In this document: positions 47,325 through 54,919 of the stretch, one piece after another | Position numbering within the stretch: the first letter of the stretch is position 1 | How the letters are laid out: the number at the start of each line of letters is the position of its first letter | The notes under the pieces: model-generated | Databases searched by the model: none | Told to the model about the DNA's origin: nothing | The model's input: the letters and a program-made list of their open reading frames with translations, nothing else | Made by a program: the position numbers and the translations under genes | NCBI GenBank assembly: GCA_963720805.1 | Contig: CAVRGT010000001.1 | Span: forward strand, 124,001 to 188,000 | Source: VRUE01 sp963720805 | GTDB taxonomy: Bacteria > Actinomycetota > Thermoleophilia > Solirubrobacterales > 70-9 | Reading direction: 5' to 3' | Length of the DNA stretch: 64,000 nucleotides

Positions 47325-47626
47325 AGCCCCAAGCATCTCCGTCTGGCGAGCCCGCAATTGCGAGCCCGGCCGGCCCGTTGTTCACGAATTTCCGTGGAAT
47401 CAACCAGAGCTTTCTCAGTGGCTGGACGCGGTCACCTTGCCGCGGTACGCCTTAGGGCCCGCGAGGACTTCGTTCGGACCGCATGGCTGTGGGGACGGCC
47501 CGGCGGCACAGTTCCAGAATGGACCCCCGCCGAGCGGCACCTGGACCTGAGCGCAGATCACCTGCGCGTGGTAACGGGGAGCGCCCCGCATAGGCGGAGC
47601 ATAGCTTGCGGATTACCAGGAACCGG
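47325..47626. other. Degenerate stretch without recognisable gene
   Basis: About 300 bases between the hairpin repeat and the kinase fragment. Both strands were read: open frames exist but none shows a known motif, a plausible start with Shine-Dalgarno, or consistent coding character. Most likely leftover of an inserted element. Confidence 0.4.
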
Positions 47627-47716
47627 AGCGTCGACCCGCTCGAAGAATGTGGCGTCGATGCCAGCGCCGCAGGAGAAGGCGAAGTGGTGCGCCAGGAGCC
47701 CCGGCTTGCCGTCAGC
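47627..47716 (-). pseudogene. Fragment of a second diacylglycerol-kinase-like gene
   Basis: About 30 codons on the minus strand read HHFAFSCGAGIDATFFERVDA, closely matching FVFSCGAGIDATVVKRVDA of the kinase gene at 46.4-46.5 kb. The DNA match (around GTGGCGTCGAT and CCGCAGGAGAAG) is clear. Nothing kinase-like precedes or follows it, so it is a relic, not a domain of the overlapping hypothetical gene. Confidence 0.7.
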
Positions 47717-48134
47717 GACGCGAGGCGGGGTTGGTGCCCGCGCAGCGTATTGCGGCGCAGGGGCTGCTGCGCCTCGGGCAGATGCTCTCGCGGCGATTGA
47801 GTGAGGCGAGCAGGCCACGCATCGCCTTGTGCTCTGCCACCACGCGTCCGTACTCGTTGCCCTCGTCAACGATCTCGGCCAGTTCCTCGAGCACCGCGCA
47901 GAGCTCGGGGTCGGGGATGACGCGCCGATCTTCGACCGCCCCGAGCAGGCGTTCGTAGGCGGCCGCCTCGCGGCGCAGGCGACGCGGTTCCAGCACTTGC
48001 TCACCGTGCTCGCGGAGCTCATCGCGAACGCCGTCCCGCGCCATCGTCAGAACCTCTTCGAGGAACTTGCGGTCTCGCCGGGGGACATCAAGTTGGACCG
48101 GCATCCGGTCCCTCGTTGGATCGGTCCCAGTCAT
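47712..48134 (-). CDS. Hypothetical helical protein
   Basis: 140 residues from ATG48134. The N-terminal half is highly charged and predicted helical: KFLEEVLTMARDGVRDELRE, RLRREAAAYERLLGAVEDRR, and LEELAEIVDEGNEYGRVVAE. The C-terminal ~30 residues (after SLNRRES) are Cys/Arg/Pro-rich and run into the region of the kinase fragment, so the original end was probably lost. No family is recognised. It may be cargo of the decayed element to its left or a resident gene truncated by it. Good coding character in the first 110 codons supports a real gene. Confidence 0.5.
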   Translation of the reverse strand: MTGTDPTRDRMPVQLDVPRRDRKFLEEVLTMARDGVRDELREHGEQVLEPRRLRREAAAYERLLGAVEDRRVIPDPELCAVLEELAEIVDEGNEYGRVVAEHKAMRGLLASLNRRESICPRRSSPCAAIRCAGTNPASRR

Positions 48135-48269
48135 GGGGGGTGGCCTCCTTCTCTCAGGTCCTCGGCCGGCGTCGATGCGCTGCCAGGGACCGCTCTATCG
48201 AACCGGCGCGGCCACTCCGCCCACTACCTAAAGCTAACGCCGTGCCCGGACGCTGCAAGCAGCCGAGCC

Positions 48270-49277
48270 TTAAGGAGCAACGGCCTCATAGCGAACCACC
48301 TCGCCGTCGCCGGCTTCCCGCACTCGCCCCTCGTTGACGAGAAGATCGGCGTGCCCGATCACCTCTGACAGCGTCAGGAAGGCCTGGGTTACGGCGACGT
48401 TGCCCCAGATCGACTGGGCGATCTCGAAGCCGCTGCTCGGCTGCTCGGCGATCAGCTTGTAGATCTTCTCCTTGCGGCGCTCGTGCTTGGCGATGCGGTC
48501 GTCGATCAGGGCGACGTGGTCGGTGATCGGCTCGCCGTGGCCGGAGAGGACGATCTCGGCCGGCATCTCGCGCGTCTTTCGCATCGACTCGATGTAGGTG
48601 ACGAGCGCCTGGAGCCGCTCGCTGGAGCCGTCGAGGGGGCGGCTGATCAGCGGGTTGGAGGAGATGTGGGCGATCAGGTGATCGGCGGCGATCAGGATCT
48701 TGCGCTCCTCATCCCAGAAGACGGTGTCCGAAGGGCTGTGGCCGGGGCGGTGGATCGCCTGCAGGGTGCGGTCGCGGAAGGGCAGGACCTGGCCGTCGGC
48801 GAGCGGGTGGGTCACCTGAACGTGCGAGCCCCAGCCGCGGAAGCTGCGCGAGACGCTGCGCAGCGCCACGGTCACCTCCTCGGGGATGCCGTTGCGCAGC
48901 ATCAGGTCGACCGCGAAGCGGTCCTCGGCCTCGGCGTCCTCGTCGAAGTTGGCGAGGCGCTCGCGGGCGGCGCCGAGCGCAGCGACTTTCGCGCCGGAAC
49001 GCTGGACGACGATCTCGGCCAGGCCGAGGTGGTCGATGTGCTGGTGGGTGACGATCAGCAGCTCGAGGTCCTCGATCGCGTGGCCGTGCGCGGCCAGCTG
49101 CGACTGCAGCTCGTCGAGCGCCTTGCCCGAGTTGGGCCCGGTGTCGATCAGGGTCAGCGGCTCGTCCTTGAGCAGGTAGCAGTTGACCCGACCGACCGCG
49201 AAGGGGGTGGGGATGCGCAGGCAGTGGATCCCGGCCAGCGCCGCCTGCTCGAGCGCCTGCTCGGGCGTCAGGGTCAC
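48270..49277 (-). CDS. Metallo-beta-lactamase-fold hydrolase
   Basis: About 335 residues from GTG49277, overlapping the phosphomutase stop (GTGA); the frame is open further but that part lies inside the mutase. The MBL metal-binding motif is IVTHQHIDHLGLAEIVVQRS (HxHxDH), with LTLIDTGPNSGKALDEL before it, HRPGHSPSDTVFWDEE for the third-ligand His and DHLIAHISSN, VLSGHGEPI further on. The C-terminal ~100 residues are a winged-helix-like domain (EKIYKLIAEQPSSGFEIAQS). This arrangement occurs in RNase-Z-like/LACTB2-type hydrolases of thioesters or lactones. Substrate unknown. Confidence 0.85.
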   Translation of the reverse strand: MTLTPEQALEQAALAGIHCLRIPTPFAVGRVNCYLLKDEPLTLIDTGPNSGKALDELQSQLAAHGHAIEDLELLIVTHQHIDHLGLAEIVVQRSGAKVAALGAARERLANFDEDAEAEDRFAVDLMLRNGIPEEVTVALRSVSRSFRGWGSHVQVTHPLADGQVLPFRDRTLQAIHRPGHSPSDTVFWDEERKILIAADHLIAHISSNPLISRPLDGSSERLQALVTYIESMRKTREMPAEIVLSGHGEPITDHVALIDDRIAKHERRKEKIYKLIAEQPSSGFEIAQSIWGNVAVTQAFLTLSEVIGHADLLVNEGRVREAGDGEVVRYEAVAP

Positions 49278-50656
49278 GCGCGGATCAGCCCAAGCACCTC
49301 GTCGCGCTTGGCCTCCATGTCCTCGCGCGAGACCAGCGACTCGAGGTTGAGGCGCAGCAGCGGCTCGGTGTTGGAGCGCCGCACGTTGAAGTGCCACTCG
49401 GGGTAGTCGACCGAGATCCCGTCGAGCGTGGTCTGCTCGCCGTCGCCGTAGCGCTCGGTGATCTCGGCGATCTTCGCCGCCGGGTCGGCGACCTCGGAGT
49501 TGATCTCGCCGGAGATGAAATAGCGCGAGCGGAACTCGGCCATCAGCTCGCCGAGTGAGCGGCCGTCGACCGAGAGCAGCTCCAGCATCAGCAGGGCCGG
49601 GATCGTGCCCGAGTCGGCGTTCCAGAAGTCGCGGAAGTAGTAGTGGCCGGAGACCTCGCCGCCGAAGGCGGCACCTTCCTCGCGCATCCGCGCCTTGAAG
49701 AAGGCGTGCCCGACCCGCGAGAGGTCCGAGCGCCCGCCCTCGGCGGCGACCAGGTCGGGCACGGCCCGGCTCGAGCGCGGGTCGTAGAGAATCGTCGCGC
49801 CGGGGTTCTTGGCCAGCGCCGCGCGGGCGAGTAGGGCGCAGATGAAGTCGCCGTCGCAGAACTCGCCGCTGCCGTCGATGAAGAAGCAACGGTCGGCGTC
49901 GCCGTCCCAGGCGATGCCGAGGTCCGCGCCGGAGCCTCGCACCCGGTCGATGATCATCCGTCGGTTCTCCTCCAGCAGCGGGTTGGGCTCGTGGTCGGGG
50001 AACTCGCCGTTGGGCTCGAAGTACATCTCCTCCAGCTCGAGCGGCAGCTTCTCCAGGATCGGCCCGACCATCGGTCCGCCCATGCCGTTGCCGCCGTCGA
50101 CAACCACCTTCATCGGCTTCACCTTGCCCGGGTCGATGAACGACAGGGCGTGGGCGCGGAACTCCTCCCAGACGTCGACCTCCTCCAGCGAGCCGCCACC
50201 CGGGGCGTGCCCGAGCCCGGCCTCGATCTCGGCCTTGACGTCGCCGATCCCGGCGTCACCGGAAAGCGGCAAAGCGCCCTCGCGGACCAGCTTCACCCCG
50301 GTGTAGGCCTTGGGGTTGTGCGAGGCGGTGACCATCGCGCCGCCGTCGAGCTCACGGGAGCCGACCAGGTGGTAGAGCATCTCGGTCGCGACCATGCCGG
50401 CGTCGATCACGGTGGCGCCCTCGAAGATCAGGCCGTCGCGCAACTCCGCCGCCATCGCCGGCGCGGTCAGGCGCATGTCGCGGCCGAGCCCGACCCGCAG
50501 CTCGCCCGTCGGCTTGCCGCGCAGCTTGCCCAGCACGCGGGCGAAGGCGCGACCGATCGCGTGCGCCGTCGTCTCGTCCATTTCCGAGCCGTAGAGGCCG
50601 CGGATGTCGTAGGCCTTGAAGATTCCCGGCGGGGCCAGGGTCGGCTTCTCGCTCAA
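49274..50656 (-). CDS. manB: Phosphomannomutase/phosphoglucomutase
   Basis: 460-residue alpha-D-phosphohexomutase. The four domains carry the expected signatures: AYDIRGLYGSEMDETTA at the N-terminus, MVTASHNPKAYTGVKLV with the phospho-Ser (TASHNP), the metal loop AWDGDADRCFFIDGSG (DGDxDR), the sugar-binding loop FGGEVSGHYYFRD (GEMSGH-type), and a C-terminal phosphate-binding RRSNTEPLLRLNLES. It interconverts hexose-6-P and hexose-1-P, supplying Man-1-P or Glc-1-P for nucleotide sugars used by the surrounding glycan genes and by RfbF. It is coupled on both sides: ATGA overlap with the HIT gene and GTGA overlap with the MBL gene. Confidence 0.92.
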   Translation of the reverse strand: MSEKPTLAPPGIFKAYDIRGLYGSEMDETTAHAIGRAFARVLGKLRGKPTGELRVGLGRDMRLTAPAMAAELRDGLIFEGATVIDAGMVATEMLYHLVGSRELDGGAMVTASHNPKAYTGVKLVREGALPLSGDAGIGDVKAEIEAGLGHAPGGGSLEEVDVWEEFRAHALSFIDPGKVKPMKVVVDGGNGMGGPMVGPILEKLPLELEEMYFEPNGEFPDHEPNPLLEENRRMIIDRVRGSGADLGIAWDGDADRCFFIDGSGEFCDGDFICALLARAALAKNPGATILYDPRSSRAVPDLVAAEGGRSDLSRVGHAFFKARMREEGAAFGGEVSGHYYFRDFWNADSGTIPALLMLELLSVDGRSLGELMAEFRSRYFISGEINSEVADPAAKIAEITERYGDGEQTTLDGISVDYPEWHFNVRRSNTEPLLRLNLESLVSREDMEAKRDEVLGLIRA

Positions 50657-51141
50657 AATGCTCCCTTCAGAGCCTCGTAGCTCTGCTCAAGTGTCTGCGG
50701 CATCACCCTGGTGTCGGCGATGACCGGCATGAAGTTGGTGTCGCCGCCCCAGCGCGGGACGACGTGCATATGTATGTGGTGCTCGACCCCGGCGCCGGCG
50801 ACGCGGCCCTGGTTGAAGCCGACGTTGTAGCCATGCGGGCTGTAGACGTCCTCGAGCCGGCTCATCGCCCGCTGCGCAAAGCCCATCATCTCCGCCACGG
50901 CCTCCGCCGGTAGCTCCTGGATGCGGCCGATGTGCCCGTAGGGAGCAACCATCAGGTGACCGTTCGTGTAGGGGAAGAGGTTGAGGATCACGAAGCTGTG
51001 CTCGCCGCGGTGGACGATCAGGTTCTCCTCATCGGCATCCGCCGCCGGCTTGGCGCAGAAGATGCACTCCTCCTCGTTGTCCTTTGCTGCGTCCTTCACG
51101 TAGGCGAGGCGCCAGGGCGCCCAGATGCGGAAATTTGCCAC
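50653..51141 (-). CDS. HIT-family nucleotide hydrolase/phosphorylase
   Basis: 162 residues. The histidine triad HIHMHVVPRWGGD lies near residue 125, with the upstream family motif FCAKPAADADEENLIVHRGE and FVILNLFPYTNGHLMVAPY. The size and the FxxRLAYVKD-type N-terminus (APWRLAYVKDAAKD) resemble actinobacterial AP4A-phosphorylase-like/HIT proteins. It acts on dinucleoside polyphosphates or nucleotidyl adducts in the cytoplasm. It is first in the HIT-manB-MBL operon. Confidence 0.9.
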   Translation of the reverse strand: MANFRIWAPWRLAYVKDAAKDNEEECIFCAKPAADADEENLIVHRGEHSFVILNLFPYTNGHLMVAPYGHIGRIQELPAEAVAEMMGFAQRAMSRLEDVYSPHGYNVGFNQGRVAGAGVEHHIHMHVVPRWGGDTNFMPVIADTRVMPQTLEQSYEALKGAF

Positions 51142-51151
51142 GCCCCGGAGG

Positions 51152-52159
51152 CTATAGCCAGCCGCGCTTGCGGAAGTAGGCGACCATGCCGACCAGCAGG
51201 GCGAGCATTGCGCCGAGCACGACGAGGAAGCCGGTCACATCGTGCTCCCAAGGCACCCAGGAGTTCATCCCCCAAACGCTGGCCAGCAGGGTCAGCGGCA
51301 GCACGATGACGGTAATCGAAGTGAGCACGCGGAGGATGTCGTTGACCCGGTGGGAGATCACCGACTCGTTGGTCTCGGCCAGCGCCTCGATTACCTCCTT
51401 GTAATTTTCGAGCATGTCCCAGATTCGCTCGTGAGCGTCGACGATGTCGTCGAAGTAGATCTCGAGGTCGAGGTCGGTGGCGAGGTAGCGTTGCTTGACC
51501 TTCTCCAGGTCGCGCAGCACCGGGCGCTGCGGCCGGATCACCTTGCGGAAGTTGATGATCTCCTGCTTGACGTTGGAGATGTCGCGCACGACCTCCTCCG
51601 AGCGCCCCTCGAAGATGTCGTCCTCGAGCGCGTCGAGCTTGTTGCCGATCTTGCGCAGCATCGGGAAGCAGTAGTCGAAGCTGTCGTCGACCAGGCGGTA
51701 GAGCAGGTAGCCGGAGCCGCGCGAGAAGAGCTGCTCGCGCATCTCCTCCTTGGCGCGGCAGCGCTCGAAGAGGTACTCGACCGGCTGCAGCCGCTGGTTG
51801 GGGATCGTCACCACATAGCCGGGCCCGACGAAGAGGTCGAGCTCGCCGGTGCCCAGCCTGCCGGCGGCCCGATCGAAGATCGGAAAGTGCAGGACGATGA
51901 AGAGATAGTCGTCGTAGACGTCGATCTTCGGCCGCTGGTTGCGCGAGAGCACGTCCTCGAGGTCGAGGGCGTGGAAGTCGAAGTTCTCCTCCAACCAGGT
52001 GCGCTCCAGCTCGCCGAGGCGCTCGATGTTGACCCAGCGCAGGCCGGAGGACTCGATCTGCTCGACGCGCGGTGCCTGCGGCTCAGCCTGAGCTGCGGCG
52101 GAGATCAGCTCGTCGCGCCGGCCGACGCGTCGCAGCCTCGGCTTCGGAAGGTTCGGCAT
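51152..52159 (-). CDS. corA: CorA-family magnesium/cobalt transporter
   Basis: 335 residues. The long N-terminal cytoplasmic alpha/beta domain includes WVNIERLGELERTWLEENFD and VYDDYLFIVLHFPIF. Long helices (NKLDALEDDIFEGRSEEVVR) form the funnel, and two C-terminal membrane helices flank the diagnostic GMN loop: VLPLTLLASVWGMNSWVPWE. This is the CorA pentameric channel architecture for Mg2+ (or Co2+/Ni2+) uptake. Eleven bases separate it from the HIT gene start. It diverges from the riboswitch-controlled gene to its right, with ~160 bases between. Confidence 0.93.
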   Translation of the reverse strand: MPNLPKPRLRRVGRRDELISAAAQAEPQAPRVEQIESSGLRWVNIERLGELERTWLEENFDFHALDLEDVLSRNQRPKIDVYDDYLFIVLHFPIFDRAAGRLGTGELDLFVGPGYVVTIPNQRLQPVEYLFERCRAKEEMREQLFSRGSGYLLYRLVDDSFDYCFPMLRKIGNKLDALEDDIFEGRSEEVVRDISNVKQEIINFRKVIRPQRPVLRDLEKVKQRYLATDLDLEIYFDDIVDAHERIWDMLENYKEVIEALAETNESVISHRVNDILRVLTSITVIVLPLTLLASVWGMNSWVPWEHDVTGFLVVLGAMLALLVGMVAYFRKRGWL

Positions 52160-52321
52160 CGTTCGGGCTCATCGTCTCGTCGGGCATGGGCGGACAAGGT
52201 TAGCCAGTGCGCGTGGAGATGCGTGGGCGATCGGTGTCACGCAATTGGGATGGCCCGGACCTCTCGCGCTAACTCCTAACGCGCGTCAGACTTTCCGGTA
52301 TGGTCACTCCTTACATAAGCG

Positions 52322-52438
52322 CCACATCTAGAGGGGTGGAGGGACTGGCCCGATGAAACCCCGGCAACCGCCCCGGACCAACAGGTTCGGGGGAGGTGCC
52401 AACTCCAGCAGGTCAAGTCGAAGGCCTGGAAGATGTGG
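52322..52438 (+). promoter_or_regulatory. SAM-I (S-box) riboswitch aptamer
   Basis: The S-box core is clear: GGTGGAGGGACTGGCCCGAT then GAAACCCCGGCAACC, followed by GAGGTGCCAACTCCAGCAG. P1 pairs CCACATCT (52322-52329) with AGATGTGG (52431-52438). The 3' strand of P1 extends into TGTGGGG (52434-52440), which can instead pair with CCCCACA (52461-52467) inside the downstream terminator. That is the classic SAM-off switch: SAM stabilises P1, which frees the terminator. It controls the thrC-like/cysO-like pair. Confidence 0.93.
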
Positions 52439-52453
52439 GGAATGTCCGATCGG

Positions 52454-52485
52454 ACCTCTGCCCCACAAAAGGCGGAGGTTTTTTT
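52454..52485 (+). terminator. Riboswitch-controlled intrinsic terminator
   Basis: Stem ACCTCTGCC (52454-52462) with GGCGGAGGT (52471-52479), loop rich in A/C, then a run of seven T. The 5' half and loop overlap the antiterminator partner CCCCACA, so it forms only when the SAM aptamer is closed. Confidence 0.9.
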
Positions 52486-52518
52486 GTTGGCGGTAACGCA
52501 ACGAGAGGGAAAGATCGG

Positions 52519-53751
52519 ATGGCCATCGAGAATCTGAAATGCAAGGAGTGCGGGGCGAGGTATGACCTCGGCGCGCACTTCGCCTGTGAAAACTGCTTCG
52601 GGCCGCTGGAAGTGGCCTACGACTACTCGGCGCTCGACCCGGCCGAGACCAAGCGCAAGATCCAGGCCGGCTCGCAGGGAATCTGGCGCTACGCCGACTT
52701 CCTGCCCTTCGAGGGCCGCCCCGGCGACCCGCTCGAGCCCGGGCTGACGCCGCTGCTGCGCGCCGACCGCCTCGCTGAACGCCTTGGCGTCGAGGCCGAG
52801 ATCTGGATCAAGAACGACGCCGCCAACCCGACCCACTCCTTCAAGGACCGGGTCGTCGCCGTCGCCGTGGCGAAGGCTCAGGAGCTCGGCTTCGACACCG
52901 TCGCCTGCGCCTCGACCGGCAACCTCGCCAACGCCGTCGCCGCCCACGCCGCCGCCGCCGGGCTCAAGTCCTACGTCTTCGTGCCCGCCAACCTCGAGGA
53001 GCAGAAGCTGCTCGCGACCGGCATCTACGGCACCAACCTGGTCGGCGTGCGCGGCAACTACGACGACGTCAACCGCCTCTGCACCCAGCTCGCCGAAACC
53101 CGGCCCTGGGCCTTCGTTAACGTCAACCTGCGCCCCTACTACGCCGAGGGCTCGAAGACGCTCGCCTACGAGACGGCCGAGCAGCTCGGCTGGAAACTGC
53201 CGGACCGCGTCGTCTGCCCGATCGCCTCGGGCTCGCTCTTCACCAAGGTCGGCCGCGGCTTCCAGGAGTGGCTGGACATCGGTTTGGTCGAGGGCTCCCA
53301 GCCGGTCTTCAACGGCGCCCAGGCGGAGGGCTGCAGCCCGGTCGCCACCGCCTTCGCCGAAGGCTGGGACGTCTGCAAGCCGCAGCGCCCCGACACGATC
53401 GCCAAGAGCCTGGCGATCGGCGATCCCGCCGACGGCCCTTACGCGGTCGAGCAGGCCCGCCGCACCGGCGGCGGGGTCGACTCGGTCAGCGACGCCGAGA
53501 TCCGCGACGCGATCAGCCTGCTGGCCGAGACCACGGGCATCTTCACCGAGACCGCGGGCGGCGTCACCGTCGGCGTGCTGAAGAAGCTGGCCGACCGCGG
53601 TGAGCTGGCGGCCGGCGAGCGCGTCGTCGTCTACATCACCGGCGAGGGGCTGAAGACGCTCGACGCGACCCGCGATAGGTTCCGCATGCACGAGATCGAC
53701 CCCCACCTCGACAGCTTCGAGTCCGAGTTCGCCCAGGAGGTAAGCGTCTGA
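52519..53751 (+). CDS. thrC: Threonine-synthase-like PLP enzyme under SAM riboswitch control
   Basis: 410 residues from ATG52519 with a purine-rich GAGAGGGAAAG upstream. An N-terminal zinc-ribbon-like segment has two Cys pairs (CKECGARYDL, then CENCFGPLEV). The fold-type II PLP domain follows, with the Schiff-base Lys in NPTHSFKDRVV, ACASTGNLANAVAAHAAAAG for the phosphate/substrate loop, and PIASGSLFTKVGRGFQEW. Threonine synthase converts O-phosphohomoserine to threonine. Two facts argue for another role. Its leader is a SAM-off riboswitch, expected for methionine genes, and the next gene (TGATG overlap) is a CysO-type sulfur carrier. A homocysteine synthase using phosphohomoserine and a protein thiocarboxylate would fit, but is only inference; classical ThrC remains possible. 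Confidence 0.88.
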   Translation: MAIENLKCKECGARYDLGAHFACENCFGPLEVAYDYSALDPAETKRKIQAGSQGIWRYADFLPFEGRPGDPLEPGLTPLLRADRLAERLGVEAEIWIKNDAANPTHSFKDRVVAVAVAKAQELGFDTVACASTGNLANAVAAHAAAAGLKSYVFVPANLEEQKLLATGIYGTNLVGVRGNYDDVNRLCTQLAETRPWAFVNVNLRPYYAEGSKTLAYETAEQLGWKLPDRVVCPIASGSLFTKVGRGFQEWLDIGLVEGSQPVFNGAQAEGCSPVATAFAEGWDVCKPQRPDTIAKSLAIGDPADGPYAVEQARRTGGGVDSVSDAEIRDAISLLAETTGIFTETAGGVTVGVLKKLADRGELAAGERVVVYITGEGLKTLDATRDRFRMHEIDPHLDSFESEFAQEVSV

Positions 53752-54023
53752 TGGCAGTCACCGTGAAGATCCCGACCCAGCTGCGCGCCGCCACCGACGG
53801 CGAGGCCGAGCTCGAGGTCGCCGGCGCCACCGTCGGCGAGGTGCTCGACGCGGTCTTCGAGGCCCACGGCACCCTGCGCGAGCGGATCACCGAGGACGGT
53901 GACCTGCGGCGGTTCGTCAACGTCTATGTCAGCGGCGAGGACATTCGCTTCCAGCAGGGGCTGGAGACTCAGATTGACGATGGCGCCGAGGTGACCATTC
54001 TCCCGGCCGTCGCGGGTGGTTGA
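53751..54023 (+). CDS. CysO-like MoaD/ThiS-family sulfur carrier protein
   Basis: 90 residues, ATG53751 overlapping the upstream stop (TGATG). A ubiquitin-like beta-grasp fold is expected. The N-terminal strand is VTVKIPTQLRAATDG, RRFVNVYVSGEDIRF is the conserved middle, and the C-terminus VTILPAVAGG ends in the Gly-Gly that is adenylated and thiocarboxylated. The sequence strongly resembles mycobacterial CysO, which gives sulfide to CysM on O-phosphoserine. Here the partner is a threonine-synthase-like enzyme, not CysM, and both are under one SAM riboswitch. Activation by a MoeZ-like enzyme and cleavage by a Mec-like protease would be needed; neither gene is in the window. Confidence 0.88.
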   Translation: MAVTVKIPTQLRAATDGEAELEVAGATVGEVLDAVFEAHGTLRERITEDGDLRRFVNVYVSGEDIRFQQGLETQIDDGAEVTILPAVAGG

Positions 54024-54139
54024 GCGGTCATCCCGGTAGGGGTTTCGCTTAACTTTTTGGGTGGAGACGGAATTGCTGTCGCCTCGGGGGTGGACGCCCA
54101 AAAAGTGCAAGACGCTCCACCCCTACCGGGATGACCGCT
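54023..54139. repeat. Long perfect inverted repeat spanning the gap to the nucleotidyltransferase start
   Basis: Arms of 21 bases match perfectly: AGCGGTCATCCCGGTAGGGG+T (54023-54043) and its complement (54119-54139). A nested second pair (ACTTTTTGGGTG, 54052-54063, with CGCCCAAAAAGT, 54095-54106) lies inside. The left arm begins in the cysO-like stop codon region, and the right arm contains the ATG (54131) of the next gene. In RNA this would bury that start. It could also be a small inserted palindromic element. Confidence 0.8.
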
Positions 54140-54919
54140 AAGCCGCCCGTCGTCATTCTCTGCGGGGGCCGCGGGACCAGGCTGCGGGAGCGGACGGAGA
54201 CTGTGCCCAAGGCGCTCGTGGAGATTGGGGCGAAGCCGATCGTCTGGCATGTGATCGGGATCTATGCGGCGCAGGGGTTCGAGCGGTTTTTGCTTGCGAC
54301 CGGATATTTGGGCGAGATGGTGGAGGAGTTCGTGGCGGGGGAGAGCTGGGCGGGTGGGGTGGAGGTCGAGTGCGTCGATACGGGGCTCGATACACCTACG
54401 GGGGGGCGAATCGCCAGGCTGGGTGAGCAGCTCGATGGCGGGACGTTTTGCGCCACCTACGCGGACGGGGTCGCCGATATCGACCTGGATGCGCTGCTCG
54501 ATTTCCATCGCGCCCAGGACACGCTTGGCACGGTGACCGTCGTGCAGCCGCACCTGCAATGGGGGGTGGCGGAGATTGGCGCAGACCACAAGGTCGCGGG
54601 CTTCGTCGAGAAGCCGCGCAGCGAGCACTGGATCAACGGGGGGTTCTTCTGCTTCGAGGCGGCTGCGCTGGACTACATCGGCGAGGACAGCGTGCTCGAG
54701 CGCGAGCCGTTGGAACGCCTTGCCGCCGACAGCCAACTCGGCGCATACCGCCACGAGGGCTTCTGGGATTGCATGGACACCTACAAGGACGCGGTCGAAC
54801 TCAACGACATCTGGGCGTCGGGCCATGCCCCTTGGTCTGACCTTCCGAGCGTTCGATCGATTGACCACCGGATCCGTGGGTCAATCGATCAAACGGCGCT
54901 GCCGGCGAGGCGAAGATGA
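54131..54919 (+). CDS. rfbF: Sugar-1-phosphate nucleotidyltransferase (glucose-1-P cytidylyltransferase-like)
   Basis: 262 residues. The nucleotide-binding signature is PVVILCGGRGTRLRERTETV PKALVEIG, close to RfbF. Further on come IYAAQGFERFLLATGYLGEM, FCATYADGVADIDLDALL (metal Asp), GFVEKPRSEHWINGGFFCFE and EGFWDCMDTYKDAVELNDIW. The sequence fits glucose-1-phosphate cytidylyltransferases, which make CDP-glucose; other nucleotide specificities cannot be excluded. The last ~25 residues (SIDHRIRGSIDQTALPARRR) are encoded by a hairpin repeat (54855-54890) and may be a late addition. It overlaps the dehydratase-like gene (ATGA). There is no good Shine-Dalgarno, and the start codon lies in the right arm of the long inverted repeat. 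Confidence 0.83.
   Translation: MTAKPPVVILCGGRGTRLRERTETVPKALVEIGAKPIVWHVIGIYAAQGFERFLLATGYLGEMVEEFVAGESWAGGVEVECVDTGLDTPTGGRIARLGEQLDGGTFCATYADGVADIDLDALLDFHRAQDTLGTVTVVQPHLQWGVAEIGADHKVAGFVEKPRSEHWINGGFFCFEAAALDYIGEDSVLEREPLERLAADSQLGAYRHEGFWDCMDTYKDAVELNDIWASGHAPWSDLPSVRSIDHRIRGSIDQTALPARRR
54855..54890. repeat. Hairpin repeat, copy 2 (inside a coding sequence)
   Basis: Near-perfect 36-base palindrome built on GATCGATTGACCAC and GTGGGTCAATCGATC. The core resembles the palindromes at 47.3 and 60.3 kb (GATTGACC-CCG-AT-CG-GGG-AAATC), with changes that keep base pairing. It is translated as the C-terminus of the nucleotidyltransferase. Confidence 0.65.

Noticed and set aside
48270..49889. A single 539-codon protein ending in the MBL domain
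   Set aside because: The first ~200 codons lie out of frame inside the phosphomutase gene and have no coding features; GTG49277 with a GTGA overlap is a proper start for the MBL protein.
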